Assembly: GCA_963849305.1 (NCBI GenBank)
Contig: CAWKGV010000002.1
Span: forward strand, 434,001 to 498,000
Source: CAWKGV01 sp963849305
GTDB lineage: Bacteria; Pseudomonadota; Alphaproteobacteria; Acetobacterales; Acetobacteraceae
Direction of reading: 5' to 3'
Length of the DNA stretch: 64,000 nt
How positions within the stretch are numbered: the stretch's first letter is position 1; each line of letters starts with the position of its first letter. The notes beneath the pieces were generated by a model that ran no database searches, had not been told where the DNA came from, and saw nothing but the letters and a program-made list of their open reading frames with translations. This document shows positions 9,674 to 19,277 of this stretch, piece by piece. Both the position numbers and the translations under genes were made by a program.

Positions 9674-11329
9674 GTGTACACTCGCCCGAAGCGGCCGAGG
9701 GACGACGTCGTGACAGGATCGGAAGTGTCGGCGACCGGCTTCGCCTCGGAGCGGCCGAATGGCGCGGCCATAACCGCCGCTCCGGGCGAGACCGGCGATA
9801 GCCTCCTGGCGCTGCGCGGGATCGGCAAGCAGTTCGGCGGCACGCAGGCGCTGATCGAGGCCGGGATCGCGGTCGGCGCCGGCGAAATCGTCGCCCTGCT
9901 CGGCGAGAACGGCGCCGGCAAATCGACCCTGATCAAGATCCTCGCGGGGGTTTACGCGGCTGACTCGGGCACCGTGTCCTATCGCGGCCGCGACGTCACG
10001 GGCGCGCTGCGCCGCCTGCCGATCGCCTTCATCCACCAGGATCTTGGCTTGATCGAGTGGATGACCGTCGCCGAGAACATCTGCCTGACCTTGGGATATC
10101 CAAGGCGAGCCGGCATCGTGGACTGGAACGCGGCGCGCCTCCGTGCCGCCCGCGCCCTCGGCGCACTCGGTGCCGACATCGACCCCGACCTGCGCATCCA
10201 CGACCTGAGCCGCACCGAGAAGTCACTGGTCGCGATCGCCCGGGCGCTGGCGGCCGAGCCCGAGATCCTCGTGCTCGACGAGCCCACGGCGAGCCTGCCC
10301 GCCGACGAGGTGGCGCGGCTGTTCGCGGCCCTGCACCGCCTGCGGGCGCGCGGCGTCGGCATGATCTACGTCTCGCATCGTCTCGACGAGGTATTCGAGA
10401 TCGCCGATCGCATGGTGGTGCTGCGCGACGGCCGCGTGGTCGGCGAGCGCGCGGTCGCCGAGACCACGCCCGAGGAAGTCATCTTGCTCATCGTCGGCCG
10501 CGAGCCGTCGCAGGTCTTCCGCCGGCCGCCGCAACGCCAGGGCTCGCCGCTCCTCGTGCTCGAGCAGCTCATGATCGGGACGGTCGGGCCGATCAGGTGC
10601 CAGATCCACGCGAGCGAAATCGTCGGGTTGGTCGGGTTGCGCGGCTCGGGCCAGGAAAGCGTCGGGCGCGCGTTGTTTGGCCTGGCGCCGATCACCGCCG
10701 GGCGCGTGCTGCTGGAAAGCCGGCCGATCATGCCGGGCTCGCCGCGTCAGGCGATGAAGGCGGGCATCAACCTGATAGGCGCCGATCGCGTTGCCGAATC
10801 GGTCGTGCCGACGCTCGCGGTCCGCGAGAACCTGTTCCTCAACCCGGTCGCGGCCGGGCGCGGCTTGCTCTCGTTCCTCGCGCCGCGCCGCGAGGCCGGC
10901 GCGGCGCGCGAGCTAGGTCAAGGCATCGGCTTGCGGCCGAACGATCCCACATTACCGATCGAATGGTTGTCGGGGGGCAACCAGCAGAAAGTGGTGGTCG
11001 GCCGCTGGCTGCACCTCAAAGGCAAGATCTACGTCTTCGAGGATCCCACCGCGGGCGTAGATGTCGGCGCGAAGGCCGAGATTTATCGTCTGTTCGACGT
11101 GGCGCTCCAGCACGGCGCCGCTATTCTCGTCGTCTCGACTGACTTCGAGGAAGTCGCCAAGGTGTGCCACCGTGCCTTGGTCTTCGACCGCGGACGGGTC
11201 GTGGCCGAGCTGGCGGCCTCCGATTTATCGGTCGAAAATCTGTTGGCCGCCGCCTCGGCGAGCGTCGGTCAGGTGGAGGAAGCCTTGACGTTGATCCAGC
11301 CGACCGGGGCTAGCCATGCAGTCGCTTAA
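9674..11329 (+). CDS. sugar ABC transporter ATP-binding protein (RbsA/MglA type)
   Basis: Energises uptake of a sugar or polyol across the inner membrane. At 551 residues it has two fused nucleotide-binding domains, as in RbsA, XylG and MglA. The first has GENGAGKST, signature LSRTEKSLVAIARAL and EILVLDEPTASL. The second has signature LSGGNQQKVVVGRW and a degenerate Walker A, normal for this family. About 45 residues precede the first domain, so a start downstream of the annotated ATG is possible. It overlaps the permease gene by 14 bases, and the binding protein follows, forming a three-gene CUT2-type operon. The substrate is not evident. Confidence 0.92.
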   Translation: MYTRPKRPRDDVVTGSEVSATGFASERPNGAAITAAPGETGDSLLALRGIGKQFGGTQALIEAGIAVGAGEIVALLGENGAGKSTLIKILAGVYAADSGTVSYRGRDVTGALRRLPIAFIHQDLGLIEWMTVAENICLTLGYPRRAGIVDWNAARLRAARALGALGADIDPDLRIHDLSRTEKSLVAIARALAAEPEILVLDEPTASLPADEVARLFAALHRLRARGVGMIYVSHRLDEVFEIADRMVVLRDGRVVGERAVAETTPEEVILLIVGREPSQVFRRPPQRQGSPLLVLEQLMIGTVGPIRCQIHASEIVGLVGLRGSGQESVGRALFGLAPITAGRVLLESRPIMPGSPRQAMKAGINLIGADRVAESVVPTLAVRENLFLNPVAAGRGLLSFLAPRREAGAARELGQGIGLRPNDPTLPIEWLSGGNQQKVVVGRWLHLKGKIYVFEDPTAGVDVGAKAEIYRLFDVALQHGAAILVVSTDFEEVAKVCHRALVFDRGRVVAELAASDLSVENLLAAASASVGQVEEALTLIQPTGASHAVA

Positions 11330-12359
11330 GTCGAGCGCCCTCGAACCCACCAGAGCCGAGCTTGCCAGGCTGTCGCGCCGCCAGGCGATCATCCGGATTC
11401 TGCCGATCTACGGCCTGCCGCTGCTCACCGTGGCCCTGGTCGTCTTCTTCTCGCTGCTGCTGCCTGACTCGTTTCCGACCGCCATCAATGCCCGGTCGAT
11501 CTTGAGCGACAAAGCGATCATCGCGCTGCTGTCGCTGGGCGCGATGCTGCCGATGATGGCCGGGCGCATCGACCTGACCGTCGGCTTCGGCATCGTGATG
11601 TGGCATATCCTCGCGATCAGCTTGCAGGTTTGGTACCATGTTCCGTGGCCGCTCGCGTTCCTGGTCGTGCTGGCGTGCGGCGCGTTGGCCGGTCTGATCA
11701 ACGGCCTGTTGGTCGAAGTGGCCCAAATCGATTCCTTCATCGCCACGCTCGGCACCGGTACGATCCTCTATGCCCTCGCCTTGTGGCATAGCGACGGACG
11801 GCAGGTGATGGGCCAGCTTCCAGCCGGCTTCATCGACGTGAACGCGAGTTCCGTGCTCGGCATCCCGATGCCGGCCGTGTACGTGCTGGTCCTCGCGGTG
11901 GTGCTTTGGATTGTCACCGAACGCCTCCCCCTTGGTCGCCAGGCCTACGCTATCGGTGCCAACGAGAAGGCGGCGGCGCTTAACGGCATTCCGGTGCGGG
12001 CCTATGTGATTGGCGTGTTCGTGGCCTCCGGACTGATCGCCGCGTTCACCGGCTGCGTGCTCGCCTCGAAGTTGCAGATCGGGCAGGCGAATGTAGGGCT
12101 TGACTATTTGCTGCCCGCCCTTGTCGGGGCGTTTCTCGGCTCGACCACGATCCGGCCAGGACGTGTCAATGTCTTGGGCACGATCATCGGCGTGGTGATC
12201 CTCGCGGTCGGCATCTCCGGAATTCAGCAGCTCGGCGGCGCGTTCTTCATCGAGCCGATGTTCAACGGGGCGACCCTCATCATCGCGATCGCGCTGGCTG
12301 GCTTCGCCCAGCGGCGCCGTTCGGGCGCGGTCGCCAAATCCGCCCCGCCGAGCGGATAA
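11316..12359 (+). CDS. sugar ABC transporter permease (RbsC type)
   Basis: Integral membrane subunit of the CUT2 transporter encoded by its neighbours. The 347-residue product has a cytoplasmic N-terminus and eight to ten hydrophobic segments, with the family stretches GRIDLTVGFG, FIATLGTGTIL and the ALNGIPVRAY cytoplasmic loop near residue 225. It starts inside the end of the ATPase gene and its stop abuts the region leading to the binding protein, so the three are translated from one message. The substrate cannot be read from the permease. Confidence 0.92.
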   Translation: MQSLKSSALEPTRAELARLSRRQAIIRILPIYGLPLLTVALVVFFSLLLPDSFPTAINARSILSDKAIIALLSLGAMLPMMAGRIDLTVGFGIVMWHILAISLQVWYHVPWPLAFLVVLACGALAGLINGLLVEVAQIDSFIATLGTGTILYALALWHSDGRQVMGQLPAGFIDVNASSVLGIPMPAVYVLVLAVVLWIVTERLPLGRQAYAIGANEKAAALNGIPVRAYVIGVFVASGLIAAFTGCVLASKLQIGQANVGLDYLLPALVGAFLGSTTIRPGRVNVLGTIIGVVILAVGISGIQQLGGAFFIEPMFNGATLIIAIALAGFAQRRRSGAVAKSAPPSG

Positions 12360-12409
12360 TGCGCTTCGGTCTGAATTGGGTCTGCAATCCCGAGGGAGGA
12401 AACAAACAC

Positions 12410-13534
12410 ATGCCGATAATGCGCTCGCTGCTCAACGCGTCGCTCGGATGCGCGGCCGTTCTGGCTCTGAACGCTACGTCCGCACGCGCGGATGACGCTG
12501 CCTACCTGAAGATGGCGAAGGACTACATCGCCAAGGTGACGGCCTCGCGCGTGCCTTGGACTGGCCCAACCACCGGCCCTAAGGCGCAAGGCAAGAAACT
12601 CATCATCTACGTCTCGGCGGACCAGCGCAACGGCGGCGCCCAGGGCGTCGGCGACGGAGCGCAGCAAGCGGCCAAGGTGATCGGCTGGGAGTTTCGCATC
12701 CTGGACGGCCAAGGTTCGGTCCAGCAGCGCACCTCCGCGCTCAATCAGGCGATCGCGTTGAAGCCCGACGGCATCATTCTCGGCACCGTCGATGCGCACG
12801 AGCAGGCGCCGGTGATCGAACGAGCGGTCAAACAGGGGATCAAGGTCATCGGATGGCACGCTGCGGGAGCGCCCGGCCCGGTGAAAGATCCGCCGGTGAT
12901 CGTCAACATCACCACTGACCCGAAGGAGGTCGCGAAGGCCGCCGCGCTCTATGCCGTGGTCGATTCGGGCGGGACCGCGGGCGCCATCCTCTTCACCGAC
13001 AGCCTCTACGCCATCGCGACCGTCAAGACCAACGCAGAGGCCGCGGCGATCAAGGGATGCGGCGGCTGCAAGGTGCTGAGCGTCCAGGACACCCCGATCG
13101 GCGATCTGGCCAACCGGCTGCCGCAATTGACCACGTCGCTGCTGGTCAAGAACGGCAAGAAGTGGACCTACAGCATCGCCGTCAACGATCTCTATTTCGA
13201 CTTCTCGGCCCCGTCGTTGCAGTCGGCCGGCGTCAATCCCGCCACCGGCTACCCCCGCCAGATTTCGGCCGGCGACGGCTCGGGGCCTGCGTTCCAGCGC
13301 ATCCGTGACAAGCACTATCAGATCGCGACCGTCGCGGAGCCGCTGCATCTGCAGGGCTGGATGTGCATCGACGAGCTGAACCGCGCCTTCGCTGGCCAGC
13401 CCCCGAGCGGCTTCGTCCCGCTGCCGCATTTGTTCACCGCGGCCAATCTCGACAGCGACGGCGGCCCGAACAACAGCTATGACCCGGAGAACGGTTACAA
13501 GGAGATCTACAAGAAGATCTGGGGCAAGGACTAG
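12410..13534 (+). CDS. periplasmic sugar-binding protein (RbsB-like, type 1)
   Basis: Delivers substrate to the CUT2 permease. The ATG at 12410 was chosen over an upstream in-frame codon because it follows GAGGGAGGA and opens a clear signal peptide (NASLGCAAVLALNATSARA). The mature protein has the type-1 periplasmic fold cues: LIIYVSADQRNGGAQGVGDG, LNQAIALKPDGIILGTVD and VIGWHAAG. It is 374 residues, somewhat long for RbsB. The gene ends one base before a convergent gene on the other strand, so there is no room for a separate terminator. Confidence 0.88.
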   Translation: MPIMRSLLNASLGCAAVLALNATSARADDAAYLKMAKDYIAKVTASRVPWTGPTTGPKAQGKKLIIYVSADQRNGGAQGVGDGAQQAAKVIGWEFRILDGQGSVQQRTSALNQAIALKPDGIILGTVDAHEQAPVIERAVKQGIKVIGWHAAGAPGPVKDPPVIVNITTDPKEVAKAAALYAVVDSGGTAGAILFTDSLYAIATVKTNAEAAAIKGCGGCKVLSVQDTPIGDLANRLPQLTTSLLVKNGKKWTYSIAVNDLYFDFSAPSLQSAGVNPATGYPRQISAGDGSGPAFQRIRDKHYQIATVAEPLHLQGWMCIDELNRAFAGQPPSGFVPLPHLFTAANLDSDGGPNNSYDPENGYKEIYKKIWGKD

Positions 13535-13535
13535 A

Positions 13536-14792
13536 CTACCCCTTGTACTCCATCGTGTAGAGCCCGGCCGAGAAGTCCGTGCAGTAGCAAATCCCATTCT
13601 TGTCGACGAACACATCGGCCGAGTGTAGCACCACCGGCCGGTTGGGCCGCGGATCGACCAGCTTGCGCGGCGGCGGTGGCACGCACGCCGCGACCTCGGC
13701 CGGATGGAACGGGTTCGCGATGTCGTACACCCGCACGCCCGCGTTCTGGTACGTCACGAAAATCAGCTCGGAGCTTTGCATCCCGTTCGGCCGGTTCTCA
13801 TAGATGTTGTGCGGACCGAAATGCCCGCCGAGCGCCTTGTAGTCGCGGTCGGACGGAACCGGACAGGTGGCGATGCTGATCGGATTGCTCTTGATCTGAT
13901 TGTCGAAGATCCAGACATATTTGCGTCCGTCCTCCTCGTTGTCGAGCACGGCCTCGTCCACCACCACCAGCAGGTCGCGATCCGGCAGCGGCAGCGCGTT
14001 GTGGGTGCCGCCGCTCAATGGCGGAAACCAGCTTTTATGCACGATCAGCTTGGGATCGTGGCGGTCAGCGACATTCACCACCGCCAGGCAGGCGTCGCGC
14101 CAACTGCAATAGGCGACATCGCCATGAACGATCGGATGGTGCAGGCCGTAGCGACCGTTCGGCAGCGGCCAGTTCGGCGTCTCGCCGGCGGCGTGGTTCA
14201 TGCCAGGCAGCCAGTATTTGCCCGCCATCCTGGGCCGTGTCGGGTCCGCCATATCGATCGTGATGAAGATATAGTCGGTGAACCCGTCGAGCAGCGCCGA
14301 GGCGTAGGCCCAGCGTCCGCCCACATACCAAAGCCGATGCAGACCGCCTCCCTCCACCGACATGAAGCCGATCTTCCGCGGCGAATCGGGCTTGGAGATG
14401 TCGTACACGGCAAGGCCCGCCGTCCAGTCACGCCGCACCGGTTCGGCTTGGGCATGGAAATCGGCTTTGCCCTTGTAGTAGTTTCTCTCATCGGCGAGTT
14501 CGGGCTGCGCGAACATATCCTTGGCATTGATCACCAGCAGCAGGTCTTCGTGGCTCTGTAGATGTATGCTCCACGTGTTGGCGGGTGCCGCGATGTAATT
14601 CACCGGCTTGGGTTGCTTCGGGTCGCGTACGTCGATCACACTGAAGCCCTTGGAAAAGATGTGGCCGACATAGGCGTAACCCTTGTGCAGCATGATCTGC
14701 ACGCCGTCCGCCCGGCCTCCGCCCTGGTCGGTATGCCCCAGGATGCGCATGTTGCGGGCGTAAGCTGGTGCGAGCGAACCGTCGTCGGCCAT
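13536..14792 (-). CDS. LVIVD-repeat beta-propeller protein
   Basis: A 418-residue protein with repeated beta-strand units of the LVIVD type, such as GFSVIDVRDPKQPKPV, GLAVYDISKPDSPRKIG and GVRVYDIANPFHPAEVA, each ending with the D-P-P turn. It should form a propeller. It has many His and Asp residues at loop ends but no signal peptide, so it is probably cytoplasmic. The ATG at 14792 has AGGGAGA upstream. It is the last gene of a five-gene minus-strand run with a MetE-like protein and a Tm-1 module. Enzymatic role unknown; a lactonase or binding function is only a guess. Confidence 0.8.
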   Translation of the reverse strand: MADDGSLAPAYARNMRILGHTDQGGGRADGVQIMLHKGYAYVGHIFSKGFSVIDVRDPKQPKPVNYIAAPANTWSIHLQSHEDLLLVINAKDMFAQPELADERNYYKGKADFHAQAEPVRRDWTAGLAVYDISKPDSPRKIGFMSVEGGGLHRLWYVGGRWAYASALLDGFTDYIFITIDMADPTRPRMAGKYWLPGMNHAAGETPNWPLPNGRYGLHHPIVHGDVAYCSWRDACLAVVNVADRHDPKLIVHKSWFPPLSGGTHNALPLPDRDLLVVVDEAVLDNEEDGRKYVWIFDNQIKSNPISIATCPVPSDRDYKALGGHFGPHNIYENRPNGMQSSELIFVTYQNAGVRVYDIANPFHPAEVAACVPPPPRKLVDPRPNRPVVLHSADVFVDKNGICYCTDFSAGLYTMEYKG

Positions 14793-14876
14793 CAAGTCTT
14801 CTCCCTCTTGCTGATCTAGCTTCGGTGGCGGCGGGATGCGGCGGCCGGATCGCCAGGTTCCGCCGTGTTGGCGCCC

Positions 14877-16058
14877 CTACTCAGCCGCGCGCGCGTCCTT
14901 GCCCCATAGCCGGGCGGAGGCAATGTCGGCGCCCGCCCGGCAGGCGGCTAGCTTGGCCCAAACCACGTCTTCCGCGACCCACTCCCAGCCCGCGAAGGTG
15001 CCGAACCCGCAATCGCTGCTGGCGATCACCCGCTCACGGTCGCCGACCGCGGACACCGCCAGCTCGATGCGCTGGGCAACCACTTCGGGGTGCTCGACGA
15101 AATTGCTGGTGGTATCCAGCACCCCTGGGAGCAGCATCATCCCGTCCGGCAGCTTCTGGCGCCGAAGCGCCGCGATTTCGTGCTGATGGCGGGGATTGGC
15201 AAGCTCGATCGAGAGCGCACCGACATGCGCTTGGTACAGCATCGGCAGCAGCGGATCGAGCGCGATATCATGCACGTGAGGGCCTTCCCAATTGCCCCAA
15301 CACACATGCAGGCGCACCCGATCGCGGGGGATGCCCTCGAGCGCCAGGTTCAGCGCCGCGACATGCGCCTCGCAAACCTTGACATACTCCGCGTCCGACT
15401 TGTCCTGGAACAGAAACACCCGCTCCATCGCCAGATCGGGCGCGTCGATCTGCAACAGCAACCCGGCATTGGCCACCGCCAGGTACTCGCGACGCATCTC
15501 GCGGGCCAACGCGTTCACATAGGACTCGTGCAAGTCGTAATGGGCGTTCAGCATCGTGGTCGCGATGATGCCCGGCGACGGCGCGTTCATGAAGCATTCG
15601 GCGAATGGCGGCTGCTGCTCCCGGGCATGACGCTGGAGACGGTCGATTTCCCGCTCGATCGTGCTGGTATCCTCGTACCGTACCTCACCGATCGCCTGCG
15701 GTGCGCCAAACACCTTGCCGGTGCGCGGAATGCGCGCCTGCAACCTCTTGGCGAAAAGCGGAAACTCCACGAATTCCGGCGGCACTGGCCGCTGGGATTC
15801 GCCGCCGAAGCCGGACATGCGTTGCGGCACATAAGTCTGGAACCCGACCCGACCTTGCTCGCCGTCATTGGCCACATCGACGCCGGCTTCATGCTGCTTG
15901 CGCATCACGTGGGCAACGCGCCGTTCGGTCTCGGCCAGCAGTTCGTCTTTATCGACGTTGTGGCCGAGTTCATCCTCGATCAGCAATTCGCCCAGCCGTT
16001 CGCCGCGCGGCAGGCTGCCGACATGCGTGACCAGAATGCGTGTCTCGCTCTTGCGCAT
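14877..16058 (-). CDS. MetE-like (cobalamin-independent methionine synthase II family) protein
   Basis: A 393-residue TIM barrel related to the C-terminal half of MetE and to alkyl-transfer enzymes such as epoxyalkane:coenzyme M transferase. It opens with THVGSLPR. It keeps a likely zinc site: His and Cys in LHVCWGN, Glu in IELANPRH and Cys in SSDCGFG. The MetE N-terminal half is absent, so it is not a full methionine synthase. It sits in an operon with a double SRPBCC protein and the Tm-1 module, which suggests a thiol-dependent demethylation or ring-opening step in an unassigned catabolic route. Start supported by GGGGGAAA. Confidence 0.85.
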   Translation of the reverse strand: MRKSETRILVTHVGSLPRGERLGELLIEDELGHNVDKDELLAETERRVAHVMRKQHEAGVDVANDGEQGRVGFQTYVPQRMSGFGGESQRPVPPEFVEFPLFAKRLQARIPRTGKVFGAPQAIGEVRYEDTSTIEREIDRLQRHAREQQPPFAECFMNAPSPGIIATTMLNAHYDLHESYVNALAREMRREYLAVANAGLLLQIDAPDLAMERVFLFQDKSDAEYVKVCEAHVAALNLALEGIPRDRVRLHVCWGNWEGPHVHDIALDPLLPMLYQAHVGALSIELANPRHQHEIAALRRQKLPDGMMLLPGVLDTTSNFVEHPEVVAQRIELAVSAVGDRERVIASSDCGFGTFAGWEWVAEDVVWAKLAACRAGADIASARLWGKDARAAE

Positions 16059-16090
16059 CGTAATTTCCCCCTCGCTTGCTTACCTCATTG

Positions 16091-17014
16091 TCAGCCGCGT
16101 GCCGCCCCGAAATGACGCGCGTTCAGCGTGTCGAACGCACGCTGGAATACCTCCTGATGGATGCGCGGGATCAGCTCCACGTCGTCGTTTGCGGAGGCCA
16201 CCCAGTCCGCCGTCCAAACCGCGAAGGTCTGGTCCGTGGCCGTGATCGGGTAGAGCCGGGCGCCGGCATGATAGTTGAGCCACGGCATCGGGCTCTTGTT
16301 GATCTTGTAGCGGAACGTGTGCGTGCGGTCGCACAGCAGCGTAAGCTGCTCGTTCAGCGCGCCATCGCCGAACAGGAAATCGCGCACGCCGGAGACCTTG
16401 TCCGATCGCGCGCCGTCCAGCATCGTCATGTCGCGGATGTCAGGATGCCACTCCGCCATTCCCGCGAAATCCCGCATCCGCGCCCAGGCCGCCGCGAGTG
16501 GTGCGGTCAGTACCGCGGAGCAGAACACCTTCGCCGGCCGAAAGCCTTGCCAGCGTACCGCGCCGGCCGGTGCCGAGCGGCCTGAAACGGCGGCCGACAG
16601 CGCCGCGATCCCATCCCGGAACACGGCCTGCGAGATGATCTCCTGGTACTTGCCCGCGTCCTCCGGCCGCTCCTCGAAGCTCGCGCCCCATTGCGCGAAG
16701 GTCCGCTCGCCATCTGTCACCGGAATCAGCTCGAAAGTGGCAACGTAGTCCGCAACCGGGAATGCTGGGGTCTCGAAGTTGTAGGCGAACGCGTAACGGC
16801 TGTCGTCCAGCGACAGCAGGCGCTCGCGCACATGCGTCCCATCCTTGAGATACATCGAGCGCACGCAGCCCACCACGTCCGGGTCGAGCCCGCCCTCGAT
16901 CTCGCTGCGGTCGATCGCGGGATGCCAGCGCGGCAGGTCGTTGAAGCCGCGCGCCATCTCCCATACCGCCTCCACCGGGCCATCGATGATCGTGCTCGCG
17001 TATGCCTTGGCCAC
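16091..17014 (-). CDS. tandem SRPBCC (START-like) domain protein
   Basis: A 307-residue cytoplasmic protein made of two related SRPBCC domains. Each opens with a VEAVWEMARGFNDLPRWHP-like segment; the second copy reads AAAWARMRDFAGMAEWHPDI at about residue 190. SRPBCC domains form a helix-grip cavity for hydrophobic or aromatic ligands and include polyketide cyclases. Starts at GTG after AGGGAGGGG. The gene lies between the MetE-like and PEP-hydrolase-like genes with short gaps, so it shares their message. A ligand-binding or cyclase role in that pathway is inference. Confidence 0.8.
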   Translation of the reverse strand: MAKAYASTIIDGPVEAVWEMARGFNDLPRWHPAIDRSEIEGGLDPDVVGCVRSMYLKDGTHVRERLLSLDDSRYAFAYNFETPAFPVADYVATFELIPVTDGERTFAQWGASFEERPEDAGKYQEIISQAVFRDGIAALSAAVSGRSAPAGAVRWQGFRPAKVFCSAVLTAPLAAAWARMRDFAGMAEWHPDIRDMTMLDGARSDKVSGVRDFLFGDGALNEQLTLLCDRTHTFRYKINKSPMPWLNYHAGARLYPITATDQTFAVWTADWVASANDDVELIPRIHQEVFQRAFDTLNARHFGAARG

Positions 17015-17036
17015 GGTTCCCCTCCCTATTTCGCCG

Positions 17037-17867
17037 TCAACGCGCGATGCGCTTGAAGCTGCGCGTCTGTTCGGTCAGCGCCGTCTCGACCGGCAGGCGC
17101 TCCATGCTGCTCGCGCCGTAGAAGCCGTGGCAATCGGGGCAGTGCCGCAGGATGTGCGTCGCGTCCTCCGGCATGGCGATCGGCCCGCCGTGGCACAGCA
17201 GGATTATGTCCGAGCGCGTGCGCTTCGCGGCCTCGGCGATGGCGTTGATCCGCTGCACGCAGTCCGCGAGCGTCAGCGCCGTGCCGGCGCCGATCGCCCC
17301 GCCGGTCGTCAGCCCCATATGCGCCACGATGATGTCGGCACCCGCCTCGGCCATTGCCACGGCGTCCTCGGGGGTGAACACATAGGGTGTGGTCAGCAAA
17401 TCCTTGCTGCGGGTCAGCCGGATCAAATCCACCTCCAGCCCGTAGCCCATCCCGGTCTCTTCCAGGTTGGCGCGGAACGTGCCGTCGATCAGGCCGACCG
17501 TGGGGAAATTCTGCACACCGGAGAACCCGACCGCGGCGAGCCGGTCGAGGAAATCGGGAAACAGGCAAAAGGGATCGGTGCCGTTGACGCCCGCGAGCAC
17601 GGGCGTGCGCCGCACCACCGGCAACACCTCGTGCGCCATCTCCAGCACGATCTCGTTGGCGTTGCCGTAGGCGAGCATCCCAGCCAACGAGCCGCGCCCG
17701 GCCATCCGATAGCGGCCGGAGTTGTAGATCACGATCAGGTCGATCCCGCCCGCCTCCTCGCACTTGGCCGAGAGGCCCGTGCCGGCGCCCCCGCCGATGA
17801 TCGGCTCGCCGCGTCGGACCATCGCGTGAAAGCGCGCGAGCAGGTCAGCGCGGGCGATGCGCGGCAT
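17037..17867 (-). CDS. phosphoenolpyruvate-hydrolase-like TIM-barrel protein
   Basis: A 276-residue TIM-barrel protein of the PEP_hydrolase family. Seen: GEPIIGGGAGTGLSAK at the N-terminus, DLIVIYNSGRYRMAGRGSL, and a HMGLTTGGAIGAG loop. The ATG at 17867 fits GGAGG at the right spacing, better than the TTG six bases upstream. It begins two bases after the stop of a Tm-1-like gene. In the plant Tm-1 protein the same two domains are fused, so the products probably act together. The true substrate is unknown. Confidence 0.85.
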   Translation of the reverse strand: MPRIARADLLARFHAMVRRGEPIIGGGAGTGLSAKCEEAGGIDLIVIYNSGRYRMAGRGSLAGMLAYGNANEIVLEMAHEVLPVVRRTPVLAGVNGTDPFCLFPDFLDRLAAVGFSGVQNFPTVGLIDGTFRANLEETGMGYGLEVDLIRLTRSKDLLTTPYVFTPEDAVAMAEAGADIIVAHMGLTTGGAIGAGTALTLADCVQRINAIAEAAKRTRSDIILLCHGGPIAMPEDATHILRHCPDCHGFYGASSMERLPVETALTEQTRSFKRIAR

Positions 17868-17869
17868 GG

Positions 17870-19084
17870 TCAACCTCCGTTGCCGAGGGCGCGGTACTCG
17901 GTGACCAACGCCTCGGCGAACGCCGCGTCGTTGATGTGGTGGGGCAGTTGGATGAGCCGTCGCCGCTCGGTCCGCCGCACCGTCTCTTCTAGCGCCGCGA
18001 ACAGCGCGCCATCCGCCGTGGGGTCGTGGAACGCCATGCTGGGCGCATCGAGCGCGGAGACGCCGCCAGCGGGCAGCAGGAAGCGAACCTCGCCCTCGCA
18101 GCGGTTCAGCCGCTCGCCGATCCAGCGCCCGACAGTTACGTTCTCTTCCGGCGTGGTGCGCATCAGCGTCACCTGCGGGTTATGCGTGTAGAGCTTCCGT
18201 CCCCGGAACCGTTCCGGCACCGTGTCCATCGCCCCGAAATTCACCATGTCGAGCGCGCCGCATGAGCCGACATACGGCAGGCGGGTGCGGGCGACCGCGC
18301 CGAACCGGTCCTCGGTGCAGGCCAGCACGCCGCCCAGCAGCAGGTCGCACACCTCCGTCGTGGTGACGTCCAGGAAGCCCGCGATCAGGCCGGACTCGGC
18401 GAGCTTCTCCATCGACATGCCACCGGTTCCGGTGGCGTGGAACACCAGGCAATCATAACTGTCCGCCACAAGCGCCACGACCCGGTTCACGCAAGTCGTG
18501 GTGACGCCGAACATGGTCAGCCCCAGCGCCGGCTTGTCCGCCGCCAAGGGTGGCGGGGCGCCGCTCGCCATCCCCGCGATCGCATGGGCCGCATTGGCAA
18601 GCACGATGCGCGAGATTCGATTGAGGCCGGCGAGGTCGGTGACGGAATACATCATCGCGATGTCGCTCGGGCCGACATAGGGCGCGACATTGCCCGAGGC
18701 GACGGTGGAGACCATGAGTTTAGGAACGCCCACCGGCAGCGCGCGCATCGCCGGCGCGACCAGCGCCGTCCCGCCCGAGCCCCCGAGCCCGAACAGGCCG
18801 GCCACATCGTCGCGTGCCACGATGAACCGCGCGAAGGCGGTCGCCATGGCCGCGACCGAGGTGCCCCGGTCGCCGGTGAACACCGAGGCCATCCCATCGG
18901 GATGATGCCGCGCCACCTCCGAGGCCGAGACGTCCGCGGCACCCGAGGGGCCGCTCCCCGGGTCAAGAGTTGAAAGGTCCACGACCACCGCGGGCACACC
19001 CCGCGCCGTCACGAGTTGCTTCACGTAGGCTAGCTCGCGTCCCTTGGTGTCGCAGGTTCCAGCGATATACACGCGCCGCTGCAA
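17870..19084 (-). CDS. Tm-1-like ATP-binding domain protein (UPF0261)
   Basis: A 404-residue member of UPF0261, the N-terminal domain of tomato Tm-1. It begins VYIAGTCDTKGRELAYVK after a TTG start with GGGAGGG upstream. It has a glycine-rich FGLGGSGGTALVAPAM stretch and MVSTVASGNVAPYVG, typical of the family. It is the first gene of the minus-strand operon, divergent from the DhaK-DhaL gene across 193 bases that must hold both promoters. In bacteria this domain pairs with the PEP-hydrolase-like barrel encoded next. Its chemistry is not established. Confidence 0.87.
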   Translation of the reverse strand: MQRRVYIAGTCDTKGRELAYVKQLVTARGVPAVVVDLSTLDPGSGPSGAADVSASEVARHHPDGMASVFTGDRGTSVAAMATAFARFIVARDDVAGLFGLGGSGGTALVAPAMRALPVGVPKLMVSTVASGNVAPYVGPSDIAMMYSVTDLAGLNRISRIVLANAAHAIAGMASGAPPPLAADKPALGLTMFGVTTTCVNRVVALVADSYDCLVFHATGTGGMSMEKLAESGLIAGFLDVTTTEVCDLLLGGVLACTEDRFGAVARTRLPYVGSCGALDMVNFGAMDTVPERFRGRKLYTHNPQVTLMRTTPEENVTVGRWIGERLNRCEGEVRFLLPAGGVSALDAPSMAFHDPTADGALFAALEETVRRTERRRLIQLPHHINDAAFAEALVTEYRALGNGG

Positions 19085-19277
19085 GGCTGTTCCCTCCCGG
19101 CTTTGCGGTCATGAAAGCATGGCCGACCGAAGGCCGCCAGCGGGTCCCGTAGCAGGGCATCTAGCCGACCGGCGCATTTGACCGCCGCGCGGCCTGCTCG
19201 GTAGGTTTGCCTGAAGACGTTAGCAACAGCCGAAACCAGGATGGGGAAATGTCCGCACTCCGCTCCCGCATCCACGC

